A stretch of 64,000 nucleotides of DNA, from the NCBI GenBank assembly GCA_029204225.1, contig CM055095.1:31508936-31572935 (forward strand), given 5' to 3'. Position numbers and translations under genes: made by a program. Source of the DNA: Diphasiastrum complanatum. Taxonomy: Eukaryota; Streptophyta; Lycopodiopsida; Lycopodiales; Lycopodiaceae. Shown one piece after another: positions 9,241 through 20,681 of this stretch. Positions within the stretch are counted from its first letter, which is position 1. Every line of letters begins with the position of its first letter. A model generated the notes under the pieces. That model was not told the DNA's origin, did no database searches, and saw only the letters and a list, made by a program, of their open reading frames with translations.

Positions 9241-10961
9241 AGGAGCAAGATCTTGGTTTTGAGGAGGAGCTCATGGAGGAGCAAGCACCAAACCCACCTA
9301 TCACACCAAGGAGATCTTCAAGGGCAAAAGTGGAGCCATCAAGGCTCACATATCAAGGCAAAGGACAGCAAGTTGAGGGTATCTCATCCACTTCTTATGC
9401 TTTATCTAGTTTTGAAGAACCATCTAATGTTGAAGATGCATTGAACTCCAAAGAATGGTATAAAGCTATGCTGGATGAGTATGATGCCTTGATTGAGAAT
9501 GAAACTTGGTTGCTTGTTGAGAGACCTCAAAGGAATGTAATAGGATGCAAGTGGGTCTTCAAGCTTAAGTTGAATGCAAATGGGATTGTTAACAAACATA
9601 AAGCAAGATTAGTTGCAAAAGGTTATGCTCAAGAGAGAGGGATAGACTATGAGGAAACTTTTGCACCCGTGGCCAAGATGGTCACAATAAGAGTAATCAT
9701 TGCACTTGCATCACATTTTGGATGGATTCTATGTCAAATGGATGTCTCTAATGCTTTCTTGAATGGTTTTTTGGAAGAGGATATCTATATGGAGTAGCCA
9801 CAAGGGTTCATCAAGCATGGAATGGAGAACAAAGTATGCCATCTCCAAAGAAGCATCTATGGCTTGAAGCAAGCCTCGAGATCTTGGAATTCAAGACTAC
9901 ATTGCTATCTTATTTCAATTTTTTTTGTTCAAAGTGAATATTATCCCACTCTTTACATTAAGTTTGATGATGTTGGTATTGTACTTTTACTCATTTATGT
10001 AGATGACATCATCATTAGTGGAAATAGTGTTGATGGTATTGAAAAAATCAAGATAGATCTATCCTTAGAGTTCAAGATGGTAGATCTAGGGTGTCTTCAC
10101 TTCATCTTAGGCATAGAAGTACTTAGAGGGTCTGATTTTATCTTTATAAGTCAAGTAAACTATGCTCAAAGTCTTTTGAAGAAGTTTAAGATGGAAGTAT
10201 ACAAAAGTGTTGACACACCAATGGAGCAAGATGTAAAAGTGCCAAATGAAGATGATGAAAGATCCTTCATGGACATCACTTTGTTTAGGCAACTTATAGG
10301 TTCCTTAATGTGGATCACTATAACTAGACCATATCTTAGCTTTAGTGTATGTAGGTTGAGCCAATCCATGCAAAAGCCATTGAATATCCATTGGAAAAAG
10401 GCTAAGAGGATTCTAAGATACATCTCGGGTACATTGGATTTTGGGATTCTATATAGAGGAGATGTGATTAACCTTCATGCATTTAGTGATTCAGATTTTG
10501 CAGGGGACAAGAGGGATAGGAAATCAACAAGTGCCTATTCAATTTTCATAGGAGAAGGTGTGGTTTCATGGCTTTCAAAAAAACAAGAAACTATATCTCT
10601 ATCTTCAACCGAGGCCGAGTACAAAGCTTTGACAACCACTACAAAGGAGGTACTTTGGATCAAGAGATTATTGGTGGAACTAAAGATCATGGATTCAGAG
10701 GAGGCACCAATCATCTACAATGACAATATATCAGCCCAACACCTTGCATCTAACCCAATCTTCCATGCAAGATCTAGGCACATTGAGATATGCCATCACT
10801 TTGTGAGAGAAATGGTGCAAGCCAAGGAGATTGCTTTGGAGCATGTTCCAAGCAATGAATGTGTAGCTAATCTACTTACTAAACCACTTCAAAAGACACC
10901 TTTTATGAATTTCAGATCATCACTTGGAGTGATTAGTAAAGCAATGATTGAACCAAGCTAG
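9241..10961 (+). pseudogene. pol: Reverse transcriptase and RNase H of copia Q, one nonsense codon
   Basis: RT begins near 9500 (NETWLLVERPQ..VIGCKWVFKLK), with FAPVAKM.TIR and QMDVSNAFLNG. A TAG at 9795-9797 replaces the Q of an expected MEQPQGFIK. The frame then continues unchanged through [10 protein letters not shown], the catalytic YVDD at 9996-10007 and LGIEV. RNase H follows (FSDSDFAGDKRDRKSTSAY, SLSSTEAEYKAL, NPIFHARSRHIEICHHFVRE). The terminal ADLLTKPL-type motif reads VANLLTKPLQK. The ORF ends at 10961, just before the polypurine tract. Confidence 0.95.
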
Positions 10962-10963
10962 AT

Positions 10964-10975
10964 AGTGAGGAGGAG
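10964..10975 (+). other. Polypurine tract of copia Q
   Basis: AGTGAGGAGGAG directly before the 3' LTR. It would prime plus-strand DNA synthesis. Copia L has a similar tract, seen on the minus strand beside 61698. Confidence 0.85.
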
Positions 10976-11657
10976 TGTTAAAAATTCACAATTCTAGCTT
11001 GACTAGTTTTGGTCATATGACTTGTAAGTAGTTAGATGGTCATGATGTGGCTTGTCACACGTGTCAAATAGCATAGGATTCCATTCATAAGGATGCTCTC
11101 AAGTAGACCTAAGTGTTAGAACCTTTGGAATGAGTCCAACTTATGCTTAGATACAAGGGAGAAAAAATAGGAGCTATTTTTGGTAATTTTTGCATTGTTG
11201 AGGGATCTCCAAGATTCCAACCCTAACTTGGTAGGGATGAAAGATCCACCAAAATTAGCATTAGGGATAGGTTTAGGGCTACTCATACCTGCCCAAAATC
11301 GTGATGGATCATGTATATATAGGTGATGATATCTCACCAAAATCAATCAAGCAATTTCATGTTTTTTCTCTCATAATGGTGCAATTGCTCTCTATGTTCA
11401 TAATTGTTTGAGTACTTGTGATTACTAATGATTATAGGAGTGAATGTAGGTCTGGTGTACAGTACTCAGACTGTGGGAGGCCGTACTTTCACACGTGTGA
11501 AGCCTTCTTCAAGGATTTGGGCCATTTAGTGAGGTTTAAGCATAGATTTTTGATGGATTTTGATGGTTCAACTTGTGCTAATCTTATGAAATCATAATCT
11601 ATTGTTTCCCTCATCATTTCAAGTGTTTTAGGATCCTTATTTGCTGTAATTTTTACA
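10976..11657 (+). repeat. 3' LTR of copia Q
   Basis: 682 bp with the same ends as the 5' copy and no length differences. Six substitutions separate the two, about 99.1% identity. It repeats the TATA box (11314-11321) and both G-box cores (11058-11063 and 11492-11497). Confidence 0.95.
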
Positions 11658-11662
11658 GCTGT
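11658..11662 (+). repeat. Target site duplication of copia Q, right copy (GCTGT)
   Basis: Exact repeat of 5495-5499. If Q is removed with one copy of the duplication, the gypsy B frame reads on across the site. Confidence 0.9.
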
Positions 11663-13044
11663 TACGCTAGCACAGAAGAGGAAGGAAGTGCCCCCCCCCC
11701 CCCACCACCACCATCGGTCACTAACAACCAACTCTCAACTTCAGCGCCATATCCAAATGTGAGGGAAGAGAGAAGACAATACTAGAAAATAAGACACTGG
11801 ATACAAAAAGCACAAGAGGAGGAAAAAGAGCAAGAACGAAACAATCCCACAGAACCTCTAGTTGGCATCGAACAGGATTCGCAAATGGGCTCACCATTGC
11901 GCACTGATCAGAATGATCAGTTGCACCAACATGAACCACCTTTTCACATGGTGGAGCCTGAGGAACCACGCATGAAAGGATCACACTCTTGCTATCAAGC
12001 CACGTTAGTTTACCCCTCGAAGAACTACTGCGGATTGCATCACAAGCGAAAAGCCTTTTAGCTGAATGGGCCAAGGCGGATGAGGAGCTAGGAGCGCCTG
12101 AGCCCATATATTGTGCGGGCTATGATGAAACAAGTAATGTCCTCCACATCGGAGTAGCATTAGAAAGTGAGGAACACAACATCACTTTGCCAATCAAACA
12201 CAAGAGATACGAGGACGAGGCGGCAGTGGTAGATCGAGAATCGGGTGTCAATCTGATCTCCACTACTTTGTACGAAAAATGGGGATTACAAGGATTGAAG
12301 CCAGCCAGATTCAACATCAAGCTAGCAGATCAATCATGTGTGAAACCAAAAGGTGTAGTTGTTGATATTCCTGTAAATATAGCAGGCATGCAGTATGTGA
12401 TTACTTTTGTGGTCATGAATATACATGAATCTCCATCTGCATACCGTATTTTACTGGGAAGACCATGGTTGAGGGCTGCGCAAGTAGTACACAACTGGGG
12501 TACAGGGAAACTCACCTTCGAGAACAGAGAACAGGCTATAAAGGTAGATCCAACCACATGGGCGGTGAAACCTATTGCACCCAAAGCTGATGACGAATCA
12601 TCCACGACAGATCATACAATTGACCGCCCAAGGCCAGCCAAGGGAGGTCACTATCATTCAGAGACGAATGTCATGAGATGGACGAATGCATTAGCAACTA
12701 TTGACTTCCAGACATATCAATATGAATCAGATCCAAAATCGAGTACATCTTCACCCAAATGTTACACTATGGACACACCAATCACATTTGGGGTGAATAT
12801 GATAAACGTAGCATGGCTATCAGTGGAGCCGATTGAGAATCCAGTGGACGATGATCTAGTCCCTTGGCAACATGCTCTAACTTATAATAAGGAGATTGAG
12901 CTGACTGATGAACAAGTCCTACACCACATGGACCCAGATCGTTACGAAACCAAGAAGGTACCAGCTCAACCACCACAAAGGTTTGCTATGGTGAAAGTCT
13001 CAAGGATCGAACCACCCAAGGCACCTGCGAATAAGAAGAATTAG
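11663..13044 (+). pseudogene. pro: Retropepsin-like protease region of gypsy B, frameshifted
   Basis: This continues the frame interrupted by copia Q (VTLAQKRKE). Frame is lost at a run of 14 C at 11691-11704. The homologous reading (YPNVREERR ... MVEPEEPRMK) is in another frame until about 11985, where the main frame resumes. The protease core reads AAVVDRESGVNLIS near 12215-12260, where the E homologue has DGGSG, so the active-site loop of this copy looks altered. The second conserved part, LLGRPWLRAAQVVHNWGTGKLTFE, is near 12450-12520. The frame ends at 13042-13044 within the linker to RT. Confidence 0.8.
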
Positions 13045-14341
13045 TTGAAGCAATGCTACAACCAGGTGATCCGATGGACTGACCTACCCGAAAAGGCAAT
13101 AGCTACAATAGACGTTGATATTCGCAACCATGAGGCGAATGTCATAGCAGTCCCAAAGAAAGACAACAAGGATGAACCTACCAAAATGACAAAAAAGGGC
13201 AAGAAGAAGGTGTTGGATTCCTTGAAGTCAATCAAGTTGGACTCAAATACAGCGTCATCTTCTACACATGTGACAGAAAATAAAAAAAATGACCAGTCGG
13301 ACCAAGATCAATATAATAAAAAAGAAATCTCGACGAGCTCCAATTCATGAGATGCCTGATACTTTCAAGAATTATACATTGGACGACGTGGTACTCATGA
13401 TGCCGCAAGCCCAACGAGAACCTGATCAAAGGCAGGAGCCAGCGGAACAAGTCTTCGAGGGACGTGCGCGAACACAGCCGATGAATCTTGTGGAACCAGG
13501 AGAAGAAGAAAGGATAGTGCATGGGGGAGAGCAGTTAACACCCATGCAGTTCAAGAGACTACGATCATTGTTGGTGGAATATAGAGACTGTTTTGCCTGG
13601 AGCTATAGTGATCTAAAGGGCATTCCGCCAACAGTAGTCCAACACACCATACCTTTGGTGGACGGAGCAGTCCCCAAGGTAAGCCGTTACTACCGCTGCA
13701 ACCCGAATTATACAGAACTGATCAAGCAAGAGTTGCAAAAACTTATGGATGCAGATTTCATTTACGAAATCGAGCACACGGAATAGGTATCGTCGATAGT
13801 TATAGTACCCAAGATGAATGGCAAAATGCGTATCTGTGTGAATCTGAAGGCGCTTAATGCAGTCACCAATAAGGACCATTTTCCTTTACCATTTACGGAA
13901 AGTGTCCTCGATAGAGTAGCCGACGACGAAGCCTATAGTTTTTTGGACGGCTTCAACGGCTACAACCAGGTGAAAATAGCCCCCCCAGGACCAGCACAAG
14001 ATAGCATTCGCCACGGAATGGAAAACTTATGCCTATAAAGTGATGCCATTCGGACTTTGCAATGCCCCAAGCACTTTCCAGCGAGTCATGCAGGTGGCAT
14101 TCAAAAATTATTTGCAAAGATTTTTGGAAATTTTCTTGGACGATCTGTGCGTGCATGGACCAAATTCAGAACACTTATCCAATTTAAAGAAGGTGCTACA
14201 AAAATGCCGCGAATACCAGATCTCCCTGAATCCAGAAAAATGTCAATTCCGGATGACACATGGCTTGATACTCGGCCATATAGTGTCAAGACACGGGATC
14301 GCCACAGATCTATCAAAGATTGGGATCATTGTTGATCTACC
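13045..14341 (+). pseudogene. pol: Reverse transcriptase of gypsy B, broken and truncated
   Basis: A lysine-rich linker is followed by the pre-RT motif FAWSYSDLKGIPP near 13594 and by YRCNPNYTELIKQELQKLMDADFI. A TAG at 13784-13786 replaces the W of EHTEWVSPIVIVPKKNGK, as seen in K. Motif A is SFLDGFNGYNQVKI near 13940-13980. A frameshift at a C-run near 13985 follows, then MPFGLCNAPSTFQ at 14040. Motif C is FLDDL near 14135. Similarity ends after RHGIATDLSKIGIIVDLP at about 14341, so thumb, RNase H and integrase are missing. Confidence 0.85.
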
Positions 14342-14597
14342 ACGTGGCATTTATAGAGCGACACACCTCAAAGAAGATTCAGATCATCATATCTGACAAT
14401 GGAGGTGAGTACAAGAGCAAAGAATTTTCAAAATTCTGCCAAGAACAAGGGATCGAGCATCAGTTCACTCTTGCATACACACAAGAATATAATGGTGTCA
14501 CGGAAAGAAAAAACAAGACGCTAGTCGAAGGAGACAGATGCATGATGGCACAAGCTCGATTGCCAAGTCAATTCTGGACTGAGGCAACGGAAGTGCG
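14342..14597 (+). pseudogene. Copia integrase core scrap
   Basis: About 85 residues of a copia integrase: FIERHTSKKIQIIISDNGGEYKSKEF, then QEYNGVTERKNKT and MMAQARLPSQFWTEAT. It contains the second D and the E of the DDE triad, with Q-to-E at the usual YSPQ.NGV site. It abuts the broken RT of gypsy B on the left and a copia LTR-like region on the right, so both edges are rearrangement junctions. Confidence 0.8.
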
Positions 14598-14605
14598 TGT
14601 GTGGG

Positions 14606-15373
14606 ACTGATTCGTATTCGTCCTCTTCGTCTTCTTTATCGCGAACAATTTTCTGTCTTCAAGTTTTCTTTTGTGCAGAAGCTGTTACAGGATCCCAGAC
14701 ACTCGACTACACATCACAAAACACATTCTATTCTAGTAATCATGATACACAACACAAGACGAGATGTACAAAAATAGAGTGACTGTATTATTAGGTTTAA
14801 TTTAGAGTGAATTCGTCAGTGTCTCACTCGTTGGCAGAATGACATTCTACTCTTTCGTTGTGTTCTGCTCGTTGGCAGACTTTCATGCACAGCTATGGTC
14901 TCTACTTTCTTTCTCTATTCGTTACATCTCTCTCTGTCTCTTACAGATCTCTGTATTCACATCCACTTATTATGATCCAGAGAGGATCGTTTATACCTCC
15001 ACTATGTGGAGTTTACAAGATAGCTAAACGGCAAATCACATAACTAGTTAACGCTAATCAGCTAGTTAGTTAGTCTCCATCGTTGCTACTTGTTTCAGCT
15101 GGGTGTGAAGCTCGTTGAACTGTCAGTTGGCAACGCGAAAGACTTTTCTTTGTTTGATTCGTAATCTCCCGTTTGCCTTCGTTCTTTTTGTTTCTTTTCG
15201 TAGTTTTTGTTTCGCGTCCCTTTTTCGGTTTGTGGTCCTAGAGGTGTGTTTGCGATTCGCGAATCGTTCGTGCTTCGAGTCAAAGACACGTTGATTGTTG
15301 CGAATCATTCTCATTCGACCTTCATGTCTTGTTCATGCTGCGACAAAGTTGCAGGAGTTCACCATTTCTGACA
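14606..15373 (-). repeat. 3' LTR of minus-strand copia P (left edge uncertain)
   Basis: Reading on the minus strand, the LTR starts TGTCAGAAATGG at 15373, directly after a polypurine tract (AAGAGGGAG, 15374-15382). The left edge was set at a TG near 14606 and could be misplaced by up to 100 bp, since no second LTR copy is in the window. No other gene is evident here. Confidence 0.55.
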
Positions 15374-16984
15374 CTCCCTCTTGAACCTTGCAGCTTTGTT
15401 CGTTTAATCCAATTGTCTCTCGTTGCTTGGTAAAGAGTAGCTTGTCGAGCGGTTTCATGAGGAGATCTGCAATCATTTTTTTTGATTTTATGAACTTGAC
15501 CTGGAGCTCTCCCTTCGAGATCAAATCTCAAATACGATGGTACTTTAGAGGAATGTGCTTTGTCTTTGAATGGAAGACACGATCCTGGGACAGATAGATG
15601 GCACTCTGAGAGTCCATCATCATCGTGTTTGGCCCCTCTTGTGGTATCCCGATTGCCTCCAACATCATTTGCAGCCACACTACCTCATTCGCCACTTTTG
15701 AGACTACGACATACTCAGCCTCGCGAGAGGATTGAGCTACCAAGGTTTGCCTTTTTGCATATCCAACTGATTCCAGTTCCGCACGCTATCGTACATCCTC
15801 CAGTAATGGACTTGTTGTCATCTTTGCATCTCGCCGAGTTTGCATCACTATAGTGATGCAGCTCGAATCCTTTCTCTTTGTTTCTAGCTCTGTAGGTTAA
15901 TCCAACATTCTGGGTACCCTTCAGATACTGTAGGATTCGTTTGGCCATTTTCCAATGTGCTAGACCAGAATTGGAACAGAATTGGCTCAATGCGTAGACA
16001 GAGAAAGCCAGATCGGGTCCGGTACAAATTGTTAAGTATATCAGACTACCGATTAAGTTCTGGTAGGGTATACCTGCCATCTTTTGTTCTTCCTCTTCTG
16101 TTTTTGGGCAATCCTGTTTCGTGAGCTTGGCTCCAGCTATCATTGGTGTGGCTTTCTCTTTACAGTCCATCATGTGGTACTGCTTCAGCACTTTTCTGGC
16201 ATATTTTGACTGACTCAAGTACATTTTGCCATTTGTTTGATCTCTTCTGATCTCCAGCCCTAGGCATTTTGTTGCTTCTCCAAGATCTGTGATTTCATAG
16301 TTTTCAGAAATCTGACTCTTCATGTCTTTGATCAACATCAAGGAGTTTCCTATCATCAGCCAATCATCCAGAAAATGGTCAGTATCACAAAATCCTTTCC
16401 TACTCTTTTGATGTAGACATTACAGTTTGGCTTAGTAGGATTGAAGTTTAGAGACTTCAGAAGACCATCAAGCTTTTTGTACCAAGCTCATGATGCCTGT
16501 TTTAGACCGTAGATGCATCTCTGCAATCGACAGACATATTGTCTGTTGTCGGGGTCTTCATAGGCTTCAGGTTGCTTCATGAAAATTTCCTCCTCTAGAT
16601 CTCTGTGGAGAAAGGCTATTTTCACGTCAATCTGGTGAATTTCCAGATTGTATTGTGTGGCGTATGCAAGGAGCAGCCTTATGCTTGTCATCTTGACCAT
16701 GGGCGAATATGTGTCGAAATAGTCGACACCATATTTCTGTGTGTAGCCCTTCGCGACAAGCCTTGCTTCGTAGCGGCCAATAGTGCCATCTGATTTCAGC
16801 TTCTTGTTGTACACCCATTTGCAGTCGACTACTTTTCTGTTTTATGGCAGTGGCTCTAATGTCCATGACTCATTTCGCCTCATCGACTCGATCTCTTCTA
16901 ACATTGCATGTTTCCAGAATTCTCCCTCTGGACTCTGGCTAGCTTATTGGTATGTTGCTGGCACTTCTGTGAAGCTGTAGTACT
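15374..16984 (-). pseudogene. pol: Reverse transcriptase and RNase H of copia P, broken
   Basis: Reads leftward from EFWKHAMLEEIESMRRNESWTL near 16920. A TAA lies in the linker before the RT core ([33 protein letters not shown], 16814 downward), which continues to CIYGLKQAS near 16490. The catalytic DD lies in a frame-broken stretch near 16370, followed by LMIGNSL...LGLEIRR. RNase H is split: HHYSDANSARCKDDNKSITGG near 15830 and SSREAEYVVVSKVANEVVWLQ near 15700. The tail MIADLLMKPLDKLLF reaches the polypurine tract. Gag, protease and integrase are missing to the right. Confidence 0.85.
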
Positions 16985-17463
16985 CAACTCGCATCAGTAC
17001 ATTAGCAAGTACAGTACTTGATCTATTTTGTACCAGACCGACGAGTTAGAATCTGACAAACTCGCATTGCTAACTCGCATACAACTCCATTTAACTCGCC
17101 ACTTTCTCAAACTATTATGATCATTATTTACAAGAATTAGGTAGCTCGACGAGTAATCAGCTTGACTCGCTCTAACTCGCCATCAATGAAAATTGGAATT
17201 TTTTCTTGAGTATCTGACAATTAGAATCCATCTCACTTTTCGATCTTTCTCGATTTTCTTTTGGATTTGCATTTACTCTTTTTTTCATCCATCTAACTTT
17301 TGTTTAGATCTTGACTGATCTTGATCCAAGTTCACTTCTATTTCGGTTTGATCCTCATCTCGATCCATCATCTGATCACCCAATTATAGAAAATATTCAC
17401 AAAAATATGTGAGTAACAAGAAAAAGAAAAGATAAGAAATAGTCACAACTCTCGTTCCTATGT
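16985..17463 (+). repeat. Probable leader of gypsy C with AACTCGC / GCGAGTT motifs
   Basis: From 16985 to about 17205 eight or so AACTCGC-like words and their complements (GACGAGTTA, GACGAGTAA) occur at irregular spacing, then AT-rich sequence up to the gag ATG at 17464. The position directly before a gypsy gag suggests a leader analogous to that of B. No LTR or primer site was recognised. Confidence 0.45.
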
Positions 17464-18780
17464 ATGCATCTTAGATCTAGTAGGATATTATCCACTCTGA
17501 ATTCCCCTGATCTTGAGAAATTCATCAACGTACCTATTGAGATACGTCACGAACCAGTTGATGTAGATCCAACCCCGATGGACAATCCAAGGCCATTTGT
17601 ATCCCAGGCAGTCCAAAACTTCTCCAAAATTGACTTTCCAAACTTTGATGGAAAGGAAGATCCGCGATGATTTTTACAAATCTACACTCATGCATGTAGA
17701 GCCTATGGAGACCATAGTCTACAAGAGTTGTTAAGGTATTTCAATCTGTGTCTGACCACCGACATCACAAAAGATTGGTATCTCAATCTCGAGCATAACA
17801 AAAGAGACGATTGGAATATCTTACAGGTTGAGCAGCTTGCGTTGATGCCATCAAAAGAGTCAACGATAGTGAAAGCACTAGTTTGGACTCTGATAATTCT
17901 GATCAAGAGAGAAGACACATAAAAGAACGAAGAGCCAAGCGTAAGGATAAGCTACATGATGATGCTACGGCCAACAGTGTTGATTCCATCATATCTGCCA
18001 TAGAAAAGTTGCACATAGAGAGCAATGGGCAAATTAGAAAGCTCGCCACCGATCTTACCATAGCTGTAGGCCAAAAGCTGAAAGGCTTGCAACCAGGACC
18101 TACCCATGCATATCCAAGGAGAGAATCCACCTGGTGTCCACACTACACATGCAACCATACCGAAAATGAGTGCCCGCAGTTAAGACATATTAGAGCGACC
18201 TGCGCGATATTTCCATATCTGTAATATGAGCAATCATGATACCACAAAATGTCATACAACCTCAAAAACCAAGCAGCCCACCGACCAGCACTAAATCCAA
18301 CCCCACTGGCATAATGACAAGGTGCCTTAACCCAACCACTACCTAGATTGGCGTTACCACCTATATTCTCCAGAACCCAAGGCCTAGTATTGAGAAATCT
18401 GCAAGCAGCTATTCAGTAGTTGAATATGGTCGAAGTAACAGATGAAACCTACTATGCCGAGGAAGAAGCGTCGGATTCAGTTCCAATGCATTTCATAGAC
18501 GGAGTGAGTGGTGATTTAATACCAATCTATGCGAGCCAACTTCGTGGTACAAGATTCAGATCTCCCATAAAATGTTATGGATGTAGAGAGAACCATAGGA
18601 TTGTTGAGTGTAACAAGCTGCAAGACAAATTTGTATTACTTTGTCATGATTGTGGGTATAAACATCCATATCTAACGTGTCCATTGAGAAAGGAAAAACG
18701 AGGAGAGGTTTCTGTCCCGACACACTTAATGAGTGTAGTAGGAGAACCCAAGGCATCTATGATGCTAGTATTCATCCAAA
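17464..18780 (+). pseudogene. gag: gag of gypsy C, internally deleted
   Basis: Starts at 17464 with MHLRSSRILSTL. The capsid pattern is recognisable (KIDFPNFDGKEDPR-stop-FLQIYTHACRAYG, then TKDWYLNLEHNKRDDW); the stop at 17668-17670 falls where a tryptophan is likely. About 110 codons of the capsid core present in B and E are missing after NILQ near 17825. Zinc-knuckle-like motifs are CPHYTCNHTENEC near 18139, CYGCRENHRIVEC near 18571 and CHDCGYKHPYLTC near 18640, the last two with CX2CX3HX4C spacing. Further frame changes occur near 17870 and 18230-18410. Unlike B and E there is no stop at the gag-protease boundary. Confidence 0.75.
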
Positions 18781-20118
18781 CTAGAGCCCAAAAACAAAAA
18801 GAGAATGAACCAACCAAATCCACCACTATCGGTCCTACAAGTGGGTCATCCGGTTTTCTATATGTATGTGAATACCCAAATCCCACAGTCGAACAAGAGA
18901 ATTTTAGACGTATGAGTGGGTGAAAGAAGCCCAAGCCCTAGATCAAGCCAGAGAAGCAGCCTGAGAGCAAGACAAACGTCAGCCCGAGGGTGAAAACGAG
19001 CATTTTCCCTCGCTCCCTCATAAATCCAAGATTACTGCAGTTCATTCGTGAAACTGGACAGAATGCACACGAGCATTTTGTTATAGAAATTTCTTTCCAG
19101 AGCAAGGAGGTGAAAAAGGACCATACAGTTGTCCTTGTCGATCTATTGAGAAGCGATGTCCAAATAACATTAGGCACCCTACTCAAACCACATCCGACCT
19201 TTGGGAAGAATTGAAAATTCACATAGATGGACCAGGCAAGTGCACTCTACCAATCTGGTGCCGGATGTAGAAGTAGAAGGATCACAACCAGTCCACCAAA
19301 TACGGATAGGATGGAAAAAGGATGCCAAACATGTAACCATCCATGTTACGCATCGAGGGTTTCCATGAGAATGGGCCGTAGTCGATGGAGAATCAGGATT
19401 GAATATCATCTCTTCCAAGTTGTACCACGACTGGGGACTTATTCATATGGTAAGCGCTCCTTTCATGATCCGACTAGCTGACCAATCCAGTGTGAAACCG
19501 TTAGGCATAGCCAAGCAAGTACACACCAAAGTAGCCAGAATTCATTTCATGCTAGATTTTGTAGTCTTGGACTTGTCCGAATCCCCCCAATCCTATAGTG
19601 TCCTACTGAGTAGATTGTGGCTCAGAACGTCACAAGCGCTTCACGACTGGGGACAGAATCGCATCATCTTGTAGAATCGCAATTCTGTAGTTAAGATCAA
19701 TCCTGATACCTGGATCACAAAACTGACTGACTAAAGAGCAATGGTTGCAAGCTTTGCCACTACAATCCATTATGACGAGGAGTCAGATGACGAATGTCAT
19801 TGGAGGAGGATTGTCATACGTGACGATTTACAAACCGATGTAGTAGACTAGACTAAAGCCTTTGCTACGATAGATTTTCTACAGTTTGATGTCGCATCAG
19901 CTGAGCGATCGCCAAAGTGAAGGTCTGCCATAGATACATTCTTCGATGAAGGCGATATCTTGACTAAAATACTAGTAGAACCAACGAAGAAATCCAGCGA
20001 AGGCCATCAAGACTTTGTATGACTTTTTATTATGAGCCACTACAAGGAGTCTGCAGTGAAAGAGATAGAAGTTCTTCAGGTGTTCACCCTGAAAGTGTTG
20101 GATTTCAATGCTCATGAC
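18781..20118 (+). pseudogene. pro: Protease region of gypsy C, heavily decayed
   Basis: Starts with TRAQKQKEN, the shared entry into the protease segment of B and E. The protease core AVVDGESGLNIISSKLYHDWGL lies near 19380-19440, then IRLADQSSVKPLGIA and the C-terminal VLLSRLWLRTSQALHDWGQNRIIL to 19674. There are several stops and frame changes. Similarity to the B linker fades after about 20000. No RT of this element was found downstream. Confidence 0.7.
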
Positions 20119-20353
20119 CAAATCCATTGAGTAATGAGCATTCTAAAAGACTCAGCCGAAGTTGACTCCATCGACTTCGAAGTCATCGAAGTGTTCAAAT
20201 TTCGACTTCATCCACTTTGACTTCTCCATGTATATAATCAAATGTTAATCTCCAAAGTATCCGACATCGAAATCATCAACTTCCTCCTGTGTATACTCAT
20301 TTGATATATACAACATCGACTTACCCAACATTGAAGTCATCGACTACTTTGAC
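20119..20353. repeat. TCGACTT-rich stretch, left of copia D
   Basis: Words such as CATCGACTTC, GAAGTCATCGA and TTCGACTTC recur in both orientations at short irregular distances. The same vocabulary resumes on the other side of copia D at 26321, so D probably inserted into this stretch. No protein was recognised. Confidence 0.5.
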
Positions 20354-20628
20354 ACTTAGAATTTGCTTTGCACAGAAACACAGATCATGCTACACAATAA
20401 CACAGACAGAAAACACTCTCCTTAGCAAGCTCACATAGCAACTGTATTTCTGAAAATGAAATTACACTGTACATATAGTTGTTCACTTAGGAAACCCATG
20501 CACGACCCGGGTTGCCGTTGGCGGGACGCGTGTCCCGTTGACTTGCCTCGTGGCGAGGCCAACTGATCCTTATCCACTGATAGGACCCACAGTACAGTAA
20601 CACAGTGATTCTAACTTTAATTCTAACT
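20354..20628 (-). repeat. 3' LTR of copia D
   Basis: 275 bp. Relative to the right LTR it carries about 18 extra bases, mainly one block near 20445-20465. In minus orientation the limits best fitting the primer site and purine tract give AGTTAGAATT ... AATTCTAAGT, which lacks the usual TG...CA ends. Confidence 0.8.
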
Positions 20629-20681
20629 CTCTCCCTTAAAGTAGAGTCACTTTTTATACAGTCATATACATAGCTTTAAAG

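Larger units (their letters stand above)
5500..11657 (+). mobile_element. Copia Q: complete Ty1/copia retrotransposon with target duplication
   Basis: A structurally complete element of 6158 bp: 682-bp LTRs, Met-type primer site, gag, protease, integrase, RT, RNase H, polypurine tract and a 5-bp target duplication. Domain order PR-IN-RT-RH is that of Ty1/copia. The two LTRs differ at 6 of 682 positions, so insertion was recent relative to most of the window. Even so, the coding region has at least two frameshifts (about 7405 and about 8890) and stops at 8848 and 9795-9797, so this copy should not encode a working polyprotein. Confidence 0.95.
1840..14341 (+). mobile_element. Gypsy element B (Ty3, non-chromodomain Tat/Athila-like), truncated, carrying nested copia Q
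   Basis: Order on the plus strand is 5' LTR, tRNA-Asp primer site, motif-rich leader, gag with four zinc knuckles, in-frame stop, protease, linker and RT, broken at about 14341. No RNase H, integrase or 3' LTR of this copy follows. The RT stops within the thumb region and is joined to an unrelated copia integrase scrap. Copia Q (5500-11657) sits in the gag-protease junction and splits the coding region. Gypsy K at 53622-64000 is a close relative in the opposite orientation, and its intact residues show which codons of B were lost. Lineage assignment rests on the tRNA-Asp primer site, the FLDD RT motif and the lack of a chromodomain in K. Confidence 0.85.

Noticed and set aside
16985-17205. 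AACTCGC-rich stretch as a CRISPR-like or satellite array
   Set aside because: Words are short, unevenly spaced and in both orientations, with no constant spacer length. It better fits a retroelement leader.
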